Source: Pseudoflavonifractor sp. Marseille-P3106 (GTDB taxonomy: Bacteria > Bacillota > Clostridia > Oscillospirales > Oscillospiraceae). Taken from it: a stretch of 64,000 nucleotides of DNA. The position numbers and the translations under genes are program-made. The stretch covers positions 124,001-188,000 of the forward strand of contig LT827123.1 in the NCBI GenBank assembly GCA_900169975.1. The letters run 5' to 3'. Below, piece after piece: positions 32,676-41,453 of the stretch (positions are counted from its first letter, which is position 1; each line of letters begins with the position of its first letter). A model generated the notes under the pieces. It made no database searches and was not told where the DNA came from. It saw nothing but the letters and a program-made list of their open reading frames with translations.

Positions 32676-33761
32676 ATGGGAAACCAGCGGGTCTACAACT
32701 TCTCCGCGGGACCGTCCATGCTTCCTCTGGAAGTACTGGAGCGGGCGGGTGCCGAAATCACCAACTACCAGGGCTCTGGCATGTCAGTGATGGAGATGAG
32801 CCATCGATCTAAGGTCTTCCAGAAGATCTTCGACGAGACACAGGCCAAATTCCGCAAACTCCTCGGCGTTCCCGAGGGCTACAAGATCCTCTTTCTGCAG
32901 GGAGGGGCATCCACTCAGTTCTCTGCCGTCCCCCTGAACCTGATCAGCCGGACCGGACGGGCGGACTACGCGGTCACCGGCAACTTCTCCAACATTGCCT
33001 ACAAGGAGGCCAAGAAGTACGGCACCATCTCTCTGGCTGCCTCCAGCGCAGATCGGAACCACACCTACATCCCGGCCCAGGATCAGCTGAAGCTGGATCC
33101 CACCGCGTCTTACTTTTACTATTGCGCCAACAATACCATCTATGGCACGGAGTGGCAGTATGTTCCGGAGACGCAAGGCGTGCCGCTGGTGTGCGACATG
33201 TCCTCCGACATCCTCTCCCGGCCCGTGGATGTGAGCAGGTACGGTGTGATTTTTGCGGGCGCGCAGAAGAACATGGCCCCCGCGGGACTTACCGTGGTCA
33301 TTGTCAAGGAGGAGCTGGCAGGGGCGGAGCTGCCCTACACGCCCCTGATGCTGGGCTACAAGACCATGATCGAGAAGGACTCCATGTATAATACGCCCCC
33401 CTGCTGGTGCATCTACATCCTGGGTCTGGTGCTGGACTGGCTGGAGGGGCAAGGCGGCGTGCCCGGCATGGAGAAGATCAAGCACGGCAAGGCCCAGATG
33501 CTCTATGACGTCATCGACAGTTCCCGGCTTTTCAACTGCCCGGTGGAGCCGGGCTCCCGCTCCGATATGAACGTGGCCTTCCGCTCTGTCTCTGAGGAAC
33601 TGGACGCCAAGTTCGTGTCCGAGGCCACGGCCGCCGGGTTCACCAACCTGAAGGGCCATCGCTCTGTGGGCGGGATGCGGGCTTCCATCTACAACGCCAT
33701 GCCTCTGGAGGGCGTGGAGAAGCTGGTGGACTTTATCAAGGCGTTTGACGCGAATCACTGA
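32676..33761 (+). CDS. serC: Phosphoserine aminotransferase
   Basis: 361 residues. PLP enzyme converting 3-phosphohydroxypyruvate and glutamate to phosphoserine. N-terminal NFSAGPSMLP is diagnostic; GAQKNMAPAG carries the PLP lysine; HRSVGGMRASIYN binds the phosphate group. Followed after about 80 bases by serA, so the two serine genes form one operon. Confidence 0.97.
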   Translation: MGNQRVYNFSAGPSMLPLEVLERAGAEITNYQGSGMSVMEMSHRSKVFQKIFDETQAKFRKLLGVPEGYKILFLQGGASTQFSAVPLNLISRTGRADYAVTGNFSNIAYKEAKKYGTISLAASSADRNHTYIPAQDQLKLDPTASYFYYCANNTIYGTEWQYVPETQGVPLVCDMSSDILSRPVDVSRYGVIFAGAQKNMAPAGLTVVIVKEELAGAELPYTPLMLGYKTMIEKDSMYNTPPCWCIYILGLVLDWLEGQGGVPGMEKIKHGKAQMLYDVIDSSRLFNCPVEPGSRSDMNVAFRSVSEELDAKFVSEATAAGFTNLKGHRSVGGMRASIYNAMPLEGVEKLVDFIKAFDANH

Positions 33762-33797
33762 GCATTCAATCAAGATCGAAGTTTGTCGCTGGGGGTC

Positions 33798-33812
33798 GCC
33801 GCCTTCGGCGGC
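33798..33812. repeat. Short GC hairpin between serC and serA
   Basis: GCCGCC-TTC-GGCGGC just upstream of the serA ribosome site; no T-run, so probably a minor mRNA structure. Confidence 0.4.
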
Positions 33813-33843
33813 CCTCCCGGTTCATTTGAGGAGGAGTTCAGAT

Positions 33844-35013
33844 ATGTTCCGTATCAAGACTTTGAATAAGATTTCCCCCGCCGGTCTGTCCGCCCTGGAC
33901 AAGACCCGTTACACCGTTTCCGACAGCGAAGAGAACGAGGACGGCATCCTGGTCCGCTCGGCGGACATGCAGGAATATGTGTTCCCCGACGCCTTGAGGG
34001 CCATTGCCCGGGCGGGGGCGGGCACCAACAACATCCCGGTGGCCCGCTGCTCCGAGGCGGGCATCGTGGTGTTCAACACCCCCGGCGCCAACGCCAACGC
34101 CGTCAAGGAGCTGGCCGTGTGCGCCCTCATTATGGCATCCCGGAACGTGGCCGCCGGCACCAAGTGGATCGACGCCCAGATCGCCGGGGGAGGCGACATT
34201 GAGGCCGTGGTGGAGAAGGGCAAGGCCCAGTTCGTGGGTCCTGAGCTCATGGGAAAGAGCCTGGGCGTGATCGGCCTGGGCGCCATCGGCGTGCAGGTGG
34301 CCAACATTGCTACCAAGCTGGGGATGACGGTCTACGGCTACGATCCTTTCCTCTCGGTGGACGCGGCCCTGTCCATGTCCCGTCTCATCCATCGGGCCAT
34401 GGATCTGGAGACCATCTATAAAAACTGCGACTACATCACCATCCACGTCCCCCAGAACAAGGAGACCAAGGGGATGATCAACGAGGACGCCATCCACATG
34501 ATGAAGGGCGGCGTGCGCATCATCAACCTGGCCCGCGGCGGGCTGGTGGTCGAGGACGATATCTTGGCTGCCCTGGAGCGCGGGAAGGTGGCGGCTTACG
34601 TCACAGATTTCCCCACCAACAAGCTCTCTGCCGGCAAGAACGTCACCCTGATCCCCCATCTGGGAGCCTCCACGCCGGAGAGCGAGGAGAACTGCGCCGT
34701 GATGGCGGCCCAGGAACTGCGGGACTATCTGGAAAACGGCAACATCCGCAACTCGGTGAATCTGCCCACCCTCCAGCAGGAGTGGAGCGGCACCGCCCGG
34801 CTCTGCGTCATCCACCGCAATATCCCAGCCATGCTCTCCAGCATCACCGGCGTCCTCTCCCGGGAAAATGTGAACGTGGAAAACCTGACCAACAAGTCCA
34901 AGGGTGAGTACGCCTATACGCTGGTGGACATCGGCAGCCGCGTCTCCGACCGGGAGGTGGATGCCATCCGCGCCATCGGAGGCGTCCTCCGTGTCCGCTA
35001 CCTCACCCACTGA
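33844..35013 (+). CDS. serA: D-3-phosphoglycerate dehydrogenase
   Basis: 389 residues, ACT-domain form. Oxidises 3-phosphoglycerate, the first step of serine synthesis. NAD site GLGAIGVQVANIA; catalytic Arg in NLARGGLV, Glu in the following segment and His in IPHLGAST; C-terminal ACT domain (VIHRNIPAMLSSITGVLSR) suggests feedback by serine. The ATG has GAGGAGG nine bases upstream; the earlier in-frame start overlaps serC and is rejected. Confidence 0.95.
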   Translation: MFRIKTLNKISPAGLSALDKTRYTVSDSEENEDGILVRSADMQEYVFPDALRAIARAGAGTNNIPVARCSEAGIVVFNTPGANANAVKELAVCALIMASRNVAAGTKWIDAQIAGGGDIEAVVEKGKAQFVGPELMGKSLGVIGLGAIGVQVANIATKLGMTVYGYDPFLSVDAALSMSRLIHRAMDLETIYKNCDYITIHVPQNKETKGMINEDAIHMMKGGVRIINLARGGLVVEDDILAALERGKVAAYVTDFPTNKLSAGKNVTLIPHLGASTPESEENCAVMAAQELRDYLENGNIRNSVNLPTLQQEWSGTARLCVIHRNIPAMLSSITGVLSRENVNVENLTNKSKGEYAYTLVDIGSRVSDREVDAIRAIGGVLRVRYLTH

Positions 35014-35098
35014 CTTTCTTTTGAAAAAGAAAGTCAGCAAAGAAAACTTTCATAGGGACCGTACAAAAAAACGACAGCCTTGCTTGAGATCTGCGATG

Positions 35099-35142
35099 AA
35101 AAAAGCTGGGTTCGCTCATTCGGGAGCGAACCCGGCTTTTTT
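35099..35142. terminator. Bidirectional terminator after serA
   Basis: AAAAGCTGGGTTCGCTC pairs with GAGCGAACCCGGCTTTT with one wobble; T-run on both strands. A shorter AT hairpin precedes it at about 35010-35033. Confidence 0.85.
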
Positions 35143-35438
35143 CAGTCGGGGAGATCTACGGTGACAAAGGTGTGGTCGGTGAGCAGATAACCGGTCTCTG
35201 CCCGGAGGGAGAGGTGGCGGGGATTGAACTGATAGGCGTCCAGGGCACGCTGGTCAAAAAAGTCCAGGCAGACGAGAAGCTCATGGGTGCTGCCGGGGCG
35301 GGTGAGCATGACCTGGGTCCGCAGGAGACCGGGACAGTCCGGAAGCAGGGCCTGAAAGCGCAGATTGAGCCGGTAGACCAGTTCGGATTTGTCAGTACCC
35401 TCCAAAATACAGTTCCAAAATGAGAGATATCGGATCAT
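35142..35438 (-). CDS. Dabb (stress-responsive A/B barrel) domain protein
   Basis: 98 residues. Ferredoxin-like dimeric barrel: a strand-helix core with LNLRFQALLPDCPGLLRTQV and ELLVCLDFFDQRALDAYQ, ending YLLTDHTFVTVD. Dabb proteins are small, mostly uncharacterised enzymes or ligand binders. Monocistronic. Confidence 0.8.
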   Translation of the reverse strand: MIRYLSFWNCILEGTDKSELVYRLNLRFQALLPDCPGLLRTQVMLTRPGSTHELLVCLDFFDQRALDAYQFNPRHLSLRAETGYLLTDHTFVTVDLPD

Positions 35439-36037
35439 AGAAAGCTCCTTCTCAGGTTTTCACCATTGTACCACAAAGTATAGATAAAAAAACGATTTGG
35501 GCAAAAATATTTTAAAAAGTGCTTGAAACAATGGGAGACAACAGAAAAACAGGCATCCCAAAGGGCGGCTCCTCATAGGGGTATCTTGAAATTTGATTAC
35601 GACAGGATCGATTGAGAGAAAAGAGTCATGACCACCCGCAAAACAGGTGGCATGTTCTGCCCCTATAAGGGTTCTTTCTGGTCAGGCTTTTTCGGCTTAT
35701 CAAGCCTTCTGTACCTCCGGGGTTTTTGCCCTACAATAAATATCCACAAGTATTACTTGAGCTCGTGGATGTTTTTCTTGTCCTTATATGAATCAAGATT
35801 TTCTGCCGCCGCACATATTTGCAGACAACTCTTTCTCGAAGATGTATCTCCACTTGATGCTGAAGCTTTTATTCTGAGGCATATGTATCTCCTTCGTCCA
35901 GGCAGATCCAGCCCCGAAAATATCACCGCTAAACACGCAGTTAGCTTCTCTTGCGGGGTAGCATGACCTATTTCTGTTGAACAGCTTTTCCAAGCGGATT
36001 TTTTCATCCGCTCTTTAGCATACTCATATACAAATTA
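35439..36037. other. Gene-poor stretch with stem-loops
   Basis: Frames at 35628-35966 (plus) and 35753-36007 (minus) lack ribosome sites and convincing composition and are not called. Visible are ATAGGGG at 35575 with CCCCTAT at 35660, and CCACC/GGTGG at 35632-35650. This could be a decayed insertion element or a small RNA. Confidence 0.45.
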
Positions 36038-36039
36038 AT

Positions 36040-36073
36040 GGCCCCGGCAAGCCGCTTTCCACTTGCCGGGGCC
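36040..36073. terminator. Strong hairpin downstream of the minus-strand regulator gene
   Basis: 12-bp perfect stem (GGCCCCGGCAAG with its complement), ten-base loop. T-rich sequence follows only at a distance on the plus strand. Confidence 0.6.
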
Positions 36074-36163
36074 TGTGTTCTAGTTCTATTTTTTCTCACT
36101 TATCTCATTATCTTAATGACATTGGCGGCCCTGCGTTTCTTATTTCCTTTTGTTTTGAGCAGA

Positions 36164-37591
36164 TCACTCACCGGAAAGTTCCAGAAGTTTTCTGATTTGC
36201 TGTGCCTGCCATTCGCTGCTGGTATATGCGGCAGGAATGGAGTTCCAAATCTCTTCCATGTAGTTATAAGATGCCTGCACGATAGAAGGATCCCTGCTGT
36301 AAATGCGCTGATTACTCCGTGAAGCATCCCAGGCAAGGAACAGACCACCCTGCTGTACCACATAGCTGATAGTGCTGTGAAGCAGCTGAAGCGTCTCGAA
36401 GGGGACAAACAGCAATTGGTATTTATGGCTGTTCAATTTGGAAAGGAACTGCAGATGCTCATGAAGCAGCCGGCGCGATACCTTTATGGGACGACCGTAA
36501 ACCGCCGAAAGTTCCTCGTCCACGGTGGATTCCATCGTCGCGACCCAGGTCATCGCACTTAGGTCATAGATCTGCTTATAAGGGCACTTTGTTCTGAGGT
36601 ACGCAGTAAACCGGTTTGTTTCAAAGGCAGGCCTTCTCTCTGCCTCCGGGACCCCGTTTTCTTCGAGAACCCGGTTCAGAATATCCAGGTTCATTGTTTT
36701 GTACATCATGACCGGATTCACAAGGTAGGTGGTGGAGTAGGGCACAAGAAATCTATCCAGTGTATGCAGAAAATCCGTGATATTGCTGAAAGGGATCTTC
36801 TCGATCACCCTGGTGGAAGTCTCCGCGGCAATATCGGCGCTCCGCTGGAAGTACTGCGCACTTTTCCGGTCTGTGTACAGAGTGCTGTGGAACACTTTCT
36901 GTCCAACATCATTGGACAGAATCACCAGCGCACAGGTATCCTCCAGCAGGAAGATCATCCGGTGAAGATGGGCCCGCTCATAATCGGAAAACAACTGTAT
37001 CCGGTCCGAAAAATAGAATTCCAGCCAGTTGAAAATGGACATGTAGGTCTTTGGGGCCGGACAGCTGTCCAAGATTTGAATGGGACAGCCGTGATTCCTC
37101 ATCTGCTCCAGATAGGGCAGCGAAAACTCCAGAAAGGATGTGGACAACTGCATATCCGGAAAATCATGGATAACAAAAACCCTTCCGGCAGGCGCTGACA
37201 ACACCTGCCGGGTAAAGCCCTCCAGCACCGGTTTCAGATCATTGGTGGACTGAAAGACATCAACCACAGGCAGGACTTGCCGGACCGGAGCTTCATCGGT
37301 AAGCTCAGAACTCAGCCACAGGGCCAAGGCTTCCCGCAGCTGCTGGAGATCCGCGTCTTTCAGAGTACTGTCGCTTTTCACAAGAAGGTCCCGCACCACA
37401 TGACCGCTCTGTTCTGCTCTGCACTGAAGGAAAAAATCAGCCAAAAGAAGCGGGTATCTGGAGTTATACTGTAACTTTCTCTGGTTGTTCTTAAACTTGC
37501 TCAGCAAAGTCACGTTAATCCCCGTCTGGTCGGCAATTTCCCTTGCAGATGTTTTAGTAAGGTCCATGATATAGGAAAGCGGAGTTTGCAA
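36164..37591 (-). CDS. Unknown regulator-like protein with N-terminal helix-turn-helix
   Basis: 475 residues. Residues 1-60 (YIMDLTKTSAREIADQTGINVTLLSKFKNNQRKL) read like an XRE-type HTH; the remaining 400 residues are soluble, mixed alpha/beta and of no recognised family. It is followed by a hairpin and preceded by the hydrolase operon on the same strand, so it may regulate the hydrolase. Medium GC, lower than the core genome, pointing to acquired DNA. Confidence 0.6.
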   Translation of the reverse strand: MQTPLSYIMDLTKTSAREIADQTGINVTLLSKFKNNQRKLQYNSRYPLLLADFFLQCRAEQSGHVVRDLLVKSDSTLKDADLQQLREALALWLSSELTDEAPVRQVLPVVDVFQSTNDLKPVLEGFTRQVLSAPAGRVFVIHDFPDMQLSTSFLEFSLPYLEQMRNHGCPIQILDSCPAPKTYMSIFNWLEFYFSDRIQLFSDYERAHLHRMIFLLEDTCALVILSNDVGQKVFHSTLYTDRKSAQYFQRSADIAAETSTRVIEKIPFSNITDFLHTLDRFLVPYSTTYLVNPVMMYKTMNLDILNRVLEENGVPEAERRPAFETNRFTAYLRTKCPYKQIYDLSAMTWVATMESTVDEELSAVYGRPIKVSRRLLHEHLQFLSKLNSHKYQLLFVPFETLQLLHSTISYVVQQGGLFLAWDASRSNQRIYSRDPSIVQASYNYMEEIWNSIPAAYTSSEWQAQQIRKLLELSGE

Positions 37592-37769
37592 AGTTGGTTG
37601 TCCTCCCTTGTTGATGACTATTTATCTTATCATTATAGTATACGAAAAAAAAGATTTCAATAATATAACTTAAAATCGCCCGCAAAACTATGAAAACTGC
37701 CAGAAGGTGCGTTGATCGCACAGGTGGCCAGTCAAATGCCGCGGCACACCAACCAGATCGCCCGCACAC

Positions 37770-37807
37770 AAAAAAGATGGGGCGCCTGCCTGAGCAAGCG
37801 TCCCATC
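37770..37807 (-). terminator. Terminator of the hydrolase gene
   Basis: On the minus strand GATGGGACGC and GCGCCCCATC pair around a 12-base loop, followed by six T. Confidence 0.85.
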
Positions 37808-37853
37808 TCTGTAAAGAGGTATATGATCTTGATCCTATGCTGTTTGTGAGAAC

Positions 37854-39815
37854 TTATGCGGGTAGCATGATGCAGGTGCCGCACACGGAGACAAACGTGA
37901 CCAACAGGCCGTTCAGAATCGCACCGACCCAGATGCTGCCGGTCTTCTTGTAGAAGAAGCGGGAGATAACGGCGGCGACGGGCAGGATCATAATGGTTCC
38001 CCACAACAGAATGCCGGACAGGGCGTTGGGGTCAGAGGAGAAGGGAACGGTGGGGATGCCGCGCACGCCGGTGCTCTTGAAGACAATCAGGTCGTAGGCC
38101 TGGAGCAGGATGAGGCCGCCGGCAGTGGTCACAACGATGAGCACCATGTTGCCCCACTCCTTGGCGCCGTTGATGCGGGTCAGGTTGTTGACGATTAGGC
38201 TGTGAACGATGAAGAAGGCCAGGAAGAAGGGCAGATATTTCAGGTAAACGGTCCACTTGTAGCCGGGCATTTCCATCAGTACCAGCTTGAATGCGCCGAA
38301 CTCAACATGGAACAGGCCGGCAACATAGACCAGTGCATACAGCACAACGAACAAAAGGACAGCCAGGGACAGGCTTTTCAGGAATACCTTGCTGGAGACG
38401 GCCAGGCCGGCGTCCTGCAAGGTGTAACCCCTCTTCTTCTCCATGGCGAAGAGCACAATGAACACCACCAAGAAGATAATGGTCAGGATTATGTTCATCA
38501 GGACGACACCGTTGGTTCCGGGCAGCTGGAAGTACTCGCTGACGGGCAGCTTTACGGGAACGATAACACCATGGAAGGGATTGTGCAGGGACAGGCCGGA
38601 GCACCAAGTATACAGCAAGGGTGCGCAGGCAGACAGCAGGATGTACAGGACCACATAGCGGACCTTATCGCCAGAGACAGCCAGGGTAGAGAAGCTACGG
38701 CCCTCGGGTTTCACAATGCCCTGGAAAGCGGCAGACTTGATCAGCATGCTGCCCAGCGCCATGATGAACATCACCAGGCCGATCAGGGCAATCATGCCGC
38801 CTGCCGGCTTCATGGTCCAGATTTGATCGTCATAGGCATAGGTTCTGGAGGCCAGCTCGCCGTTGCTCAGAGTGATGTCGAAAAACTCCAGAGCCAAAGC
38901 CACGGGCTCTTTGGCAAACAGGGTAAAGGCATGGGTCAGAGAGGGGTTGAAGCCCACACGCAGGGTGCGGTTGTTGCCAGCCTCAATGGCCTCTTCGCGG
39001 GAGAGCGCGGTGGAATCGCCATAGGCATAGTAGGTGGCGTAATCAGCGCCCTCAAAGCCCATGCCGACGGCAAACTGAGCGGAATTCTTAAACTCGGAGC
39101 CTTTGCCAACGGCCCACATTATGCCGGCAAACTCGTCGAACTGACCGAAGATGGTGCCATAGTTGACGGGATAGGCATTGATGGGATCCACCTTCTCACC
39201 GCTCTGCCCTGCGCCCAGCACGCTTCCGGTACTGTCAGCAGCAATAGCCTTGAAGGAGTTGGAGGTCAGCAGGATGGATTTGGGCACGATCACGTTGTCG
39301 TTGCCAGCTTCCTTCTCCTGGAAAGCGCGCAGAGCGCCGAAACGAGCGCAGTCAGAGCCCATGGAGTGGCCAATCAAACCGATGTTGTCAGTATCCACGT
39401 AGGGCAGACGGCCCAGATACTGCAGAGCGGAATAGTGGCCCATGTCATTGATGACAGCGCCCTCAATGCTCATGTCGGGATAGCTGGAGTTGCCGTGGCC
39501 ATATGCGTCCAGAGCGATCACCACGTATCCGCGGCGGGACATCTCAATGGCGTGGAGATGCATGGCCTCGGAGTTGGATGTAAAGCCGTGATTTGCAACG
39601 ATGCCGGGGACGGGGTTCGCGGCGGAAGCGCTTTCGGGAATGTAAAGAACAGCATGCATGGATGCGCCATTCTCGTTGACCCACTCGATGGACTGGATAT
39701 CGACTGTGCCCTTGCTGGTGCTGGCGGTATGCGCCATGGTTCCTCCGACCAGCATAAGTACCAGGCCAATGATCAGTACGATGCTGGCGGCGGTTTTCTT
39801 GGTTGCGGTTGTCAC
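37854..39815 (-). CDS. Membrane-anchored alpha/beta hydrolase
   Basis: 653 residues. Signal-anchor at 10-28, then an extracytoplasmic alpha/beta-hydrolase domain (about 45-340) with GHSMG at 149-153 (Ser151 nucleophile) and oxyanion-side NHGFTS; then about nine membrane spans (345-650). Family-like proteins are putative acyl esterases or peptidases. The mix of a secreted hydrolase with a polytopic membrane half is unusual. AGGAGG upstream. Confidence 0.75.
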   Translation of the reverse strand: MTTATKKTAASIVLIIGLVLMLVGGTMAHTASTSKGTVDIQSIEWVNENGASMHAVLYIPESASAANPVPGIVANHGFTSNSEAMHLHAIEMSRRGYVVIALDAYGHGNSSYPDMSIEGAVINDMGHYSALQYLGRLPYVDTDNIGLIGHSMGSDCARFGALRAFQEKEAGNDNVIVPKSILLTSNSFKAIAADSTGSVLGAGQSGEKVDPINAYPVNYGTIFGQFDEFAGIMWAVGKGSEFKNSAQFAVGMGFEGADYATYYAYGDSTALSREEAIEAGNNRTLRVGFNPSLTHAFTLFAKEPVALALEFFDITLSNGELASRTYAYDDQIWTMKPAGGMIALIGLVMFIMALGSMLIKSAAFQGIVKPEGRSFSTLAVSGDKVRYVVLYILLSACAPLLYTWCSGLSLHNPFHGVIVPVKLPVSEYFQLPGTNGVVLMNIILTIIFLVVFIVLFAMEKKRGYTLQDAGLAVSSKVFLKSLSLAVLLFVVLYALVYVAGLFHVEFGAFKLVLMEMPGYKWTVYLKYLPFFLAFFIVHSLIVNNLTRINGAKEWGNMVLIVVTTAGGLILLQAYDLIVFKSTGVRGIPTVPFSSDPNALSGILLWGTIMILPVAAVISRFFYKKTGSIWVGAILNGLLVTFVSVCGTCIMLPA

Positions 39816-39842
39816 GAAACTCTCCTCCTCTTTTTATTATTT

Positions 39843-39899
39843 GTCAATATTGACTGTTAATGACATTTTTAGCATACTATAGTGTCATATTAAAGTCAA
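39843..39899 (-). promoter_or_regulatory. Promoter and operator region of the hydrolase gene
   Basis: On the minus strand -35 TTGACT, 17-base spacer, -10 TATGCT (39871-39899). Downstream of the start are the palindrome GTCAATATTGAC (39843-39854) and AATGTCATTAA (39857-39867), candidate operators. Confidence 0.55.
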
Positions 39900-40065
39900 T
39901 TCTGCTAAATATACAAAATAAATGCCTTTTTTTAGACATATCAAACAAAATTTCTTTAAAAACGTATTCCGGCCTCAGCCGAAAAGCGAGACCCCTTAAA
40001 ATAAAACAGGAGGCCGCATACATGCAATGTCATTAAGATGAGCAACTGGTTTTGCTTTCGTAATA

Positions 40066-40317
40066 TATGTCCATCCGGCTGACGATGACCTGCTTGCTAA
40101 GGCCAGAAAGTTCACAGATATGGGAGAGTTGGCGCCGGAGGTTCTGCGGGTCTTCATATCCAAAATCATCGTCTATGAAAAGGAAGTAAAATACTCCAAG
40201 CACACGCCGCAGATGGTTCGCATCCGGTTCAAAGACTTCAATTTGAACGAAGCGGATGACCCGTTCTATGCGGAGACAACAGAAAAGGCAGACAGCGCAA
40301 ATGCGCTGTCTGCCTGA
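40066..40317 (+). pseudogene. C-terminal remnant of a large serine recombinase (DUF4368-like)
   Basis: Encodes ELAPEVLRVFISKIIVYEKE, KYSKHTPQMVRIRFKDF and a short tail; this matches the C-terminal DUF4368 region of TnpX/TndX-like serine recombinases. The catalytic N-terminus is absent and the frame is closed upstream by TAA. It abuts the truncated LysR gene. Confidence 0.75.
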
Positions 40318-40934
40318 TTCCAAGATATGTTATCAAGATACCCTATCAGGAGTAGCCCAAGCAGCTCTTTCATGGAGACCTCGCTCCGGCCGTAGAGCGG
40401 GCTTTCGGGACCGGCGTCGATGTACCAGGTGTCCTGGGCGATGGGGTTGAACTCCAGGTTTTTGTAGCCAATGGTATGCTTGAACTCCTTGAACTGGGCG
40501 TTGTTGATGAAGACGATGCCGATCTCCGCCGAGGAGGCCACGGCCTCCACCACCTCGGCCAGCCGGACCTCCCGCATCCGCAGAGCGATTCCGTAGCCCT
40601 GCCGCCGCCGGTAAAACCCGGCCAGTGCCCGGGAGACGGTGAGCACCGGGTAGGAGGCCGCCGGCAGGACCTTGGGGGCATCACTGGCGGAGATACCCTC
40701 GATCAGCTCCATCTGATTGAGGATGGTACGGACATATTGATAGAGAGATTTTCCCTCTTCCGTGAGGGTGGCTCCCTTGTTGTTCCGGTCAAAGATGCGG
40801 ATGTTCAGCTCGCTCTCCAGATTGATGATCGCCTTGCTCAGACTGGGCTGAGAGATAAAGAGAGCCTCCGCCGCCTTGTTGATGCTGCCCCGCTCCGCCA
40901 CCTCGGCGACGTAAAAAAGCTGTTGTAACTGCAC
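40266..40934 (-). pseudogene. LysR-family regulator truncated at its C-terminus
   Basis: About 222 residues from a GTG with GAGGTG upstream. The N-terminal HTH (QLQQLFYVAEVAERGSINKA ... QPSLSKAIINLE) and half of the effector domain are intact, but the normal ~295-residue length is not reached. The last residues (SWNQADSAFALSAFSVVSA) come from sequence belonging to the serine recombinase remnant, so the 3' part was lost by insertion or deletion near 40320. The protein could still bind DNA but should lack a full ligand domain. Confidence 0.75.
40284..40315 (-). terminator. Hairpin shared by the recombinase remnant and LysR gene
   Basis: GGCAGACAGCGC-AAAT-GCGCTGTCTGCC perfect 12-bp stem at 40288... 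with TTTTCTG after it on the minus strand. Confidence 0.7.
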
Positions 40935-41007
40935 ATATTTCACCTCTTTTTTTGCCCTATCATGGAGGGCGGCGCTTGTCAAGTGCGCCGCCCGGGCAAA
41001 AAAACGC

Positions 41008-41058
41008 TTGACAGATACGTGATGTGTGATTATACTGTGTATATCTAATAGATACACA
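41008..41058 (+). promoter_or_regulatory. Promoter with operator of the GntR-ABC operon
   Basis: -35 TTGACA, 17-base spacer, -10 TATACT (41031-41036). TGTGTAT at 41036-41042 and ATACACA at 41052-41058 form an inverted repeat over the start point, a good site for the YtrA-type repressor encoded next. Confidence 0.75.
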
Positions 41059-41075
41059 AAATACGGAGGCGGGAT

Positions 41076-41450
41076 ATGGACATCATTATCCGCAACACGG
41101 GGGAGATCCCGATCTACGATCAGATCACCCGCCAGGTCAAGGGGCTCATTCTCAGCGGTGCGCTGGCGGAGGCGGAGGCCCTTCCCTCCATGCGGGCGCT
41201 GGCAAAGGATCTGCGGATCTCCGTCATCACCACAAAGCGGGCCTATGAAGAACTGGAGCGGGAGGGTTTTATCACCACGGTACCGGGGAAGGGGTGCTTT
41301 GTAGCGCCCAGAAATCTGGAGCTGGTGCGGGAAAATGCCCTGCGGCAGGTGGAGGAATATCTGACCAAGGCAGTGGACGCAGCCAAGTGCGGCGGGGTTT
41401 CCCGGGCAGAGGTGGCCGAGACGCTGGATATTATTTACGGGGAGGAATAG
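41076..41450 (+). CDS. GntR-family regulator (YtrA subfamily)
   Basis: 124 residues: winged HTH (YDQITRQVKGLILSGALAEAEALPSMRALA ... TTKRAYEELEREGFI) with a short helical dimer tail, no large effector domain, as in YtrA repressors. It is four bases before the ABC ATPase gene, and such regulators usually repress their own ABC operon and respond to cell-wall stress. Confidence 0.9.
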   Translation: MDIIIRNTGEIPIYDQITRQVKGLILSGALAEAEALPSMRALAKDLRISVITTKRAYEELEREGFITTVPGKGCFVAPRNLELVRENALRQVEEYLTKAVDAAKCGGVSRAEVAETLDIIYGEE

Positions 41451-41453
41451 AAT

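Noticed and set aside
35628-36007. Two overlapping opposite-strand frames as small proteins
   Set aside because: Neither has a ribosome site or recognisable composition; each is explained as chance in AT-rich DNA.
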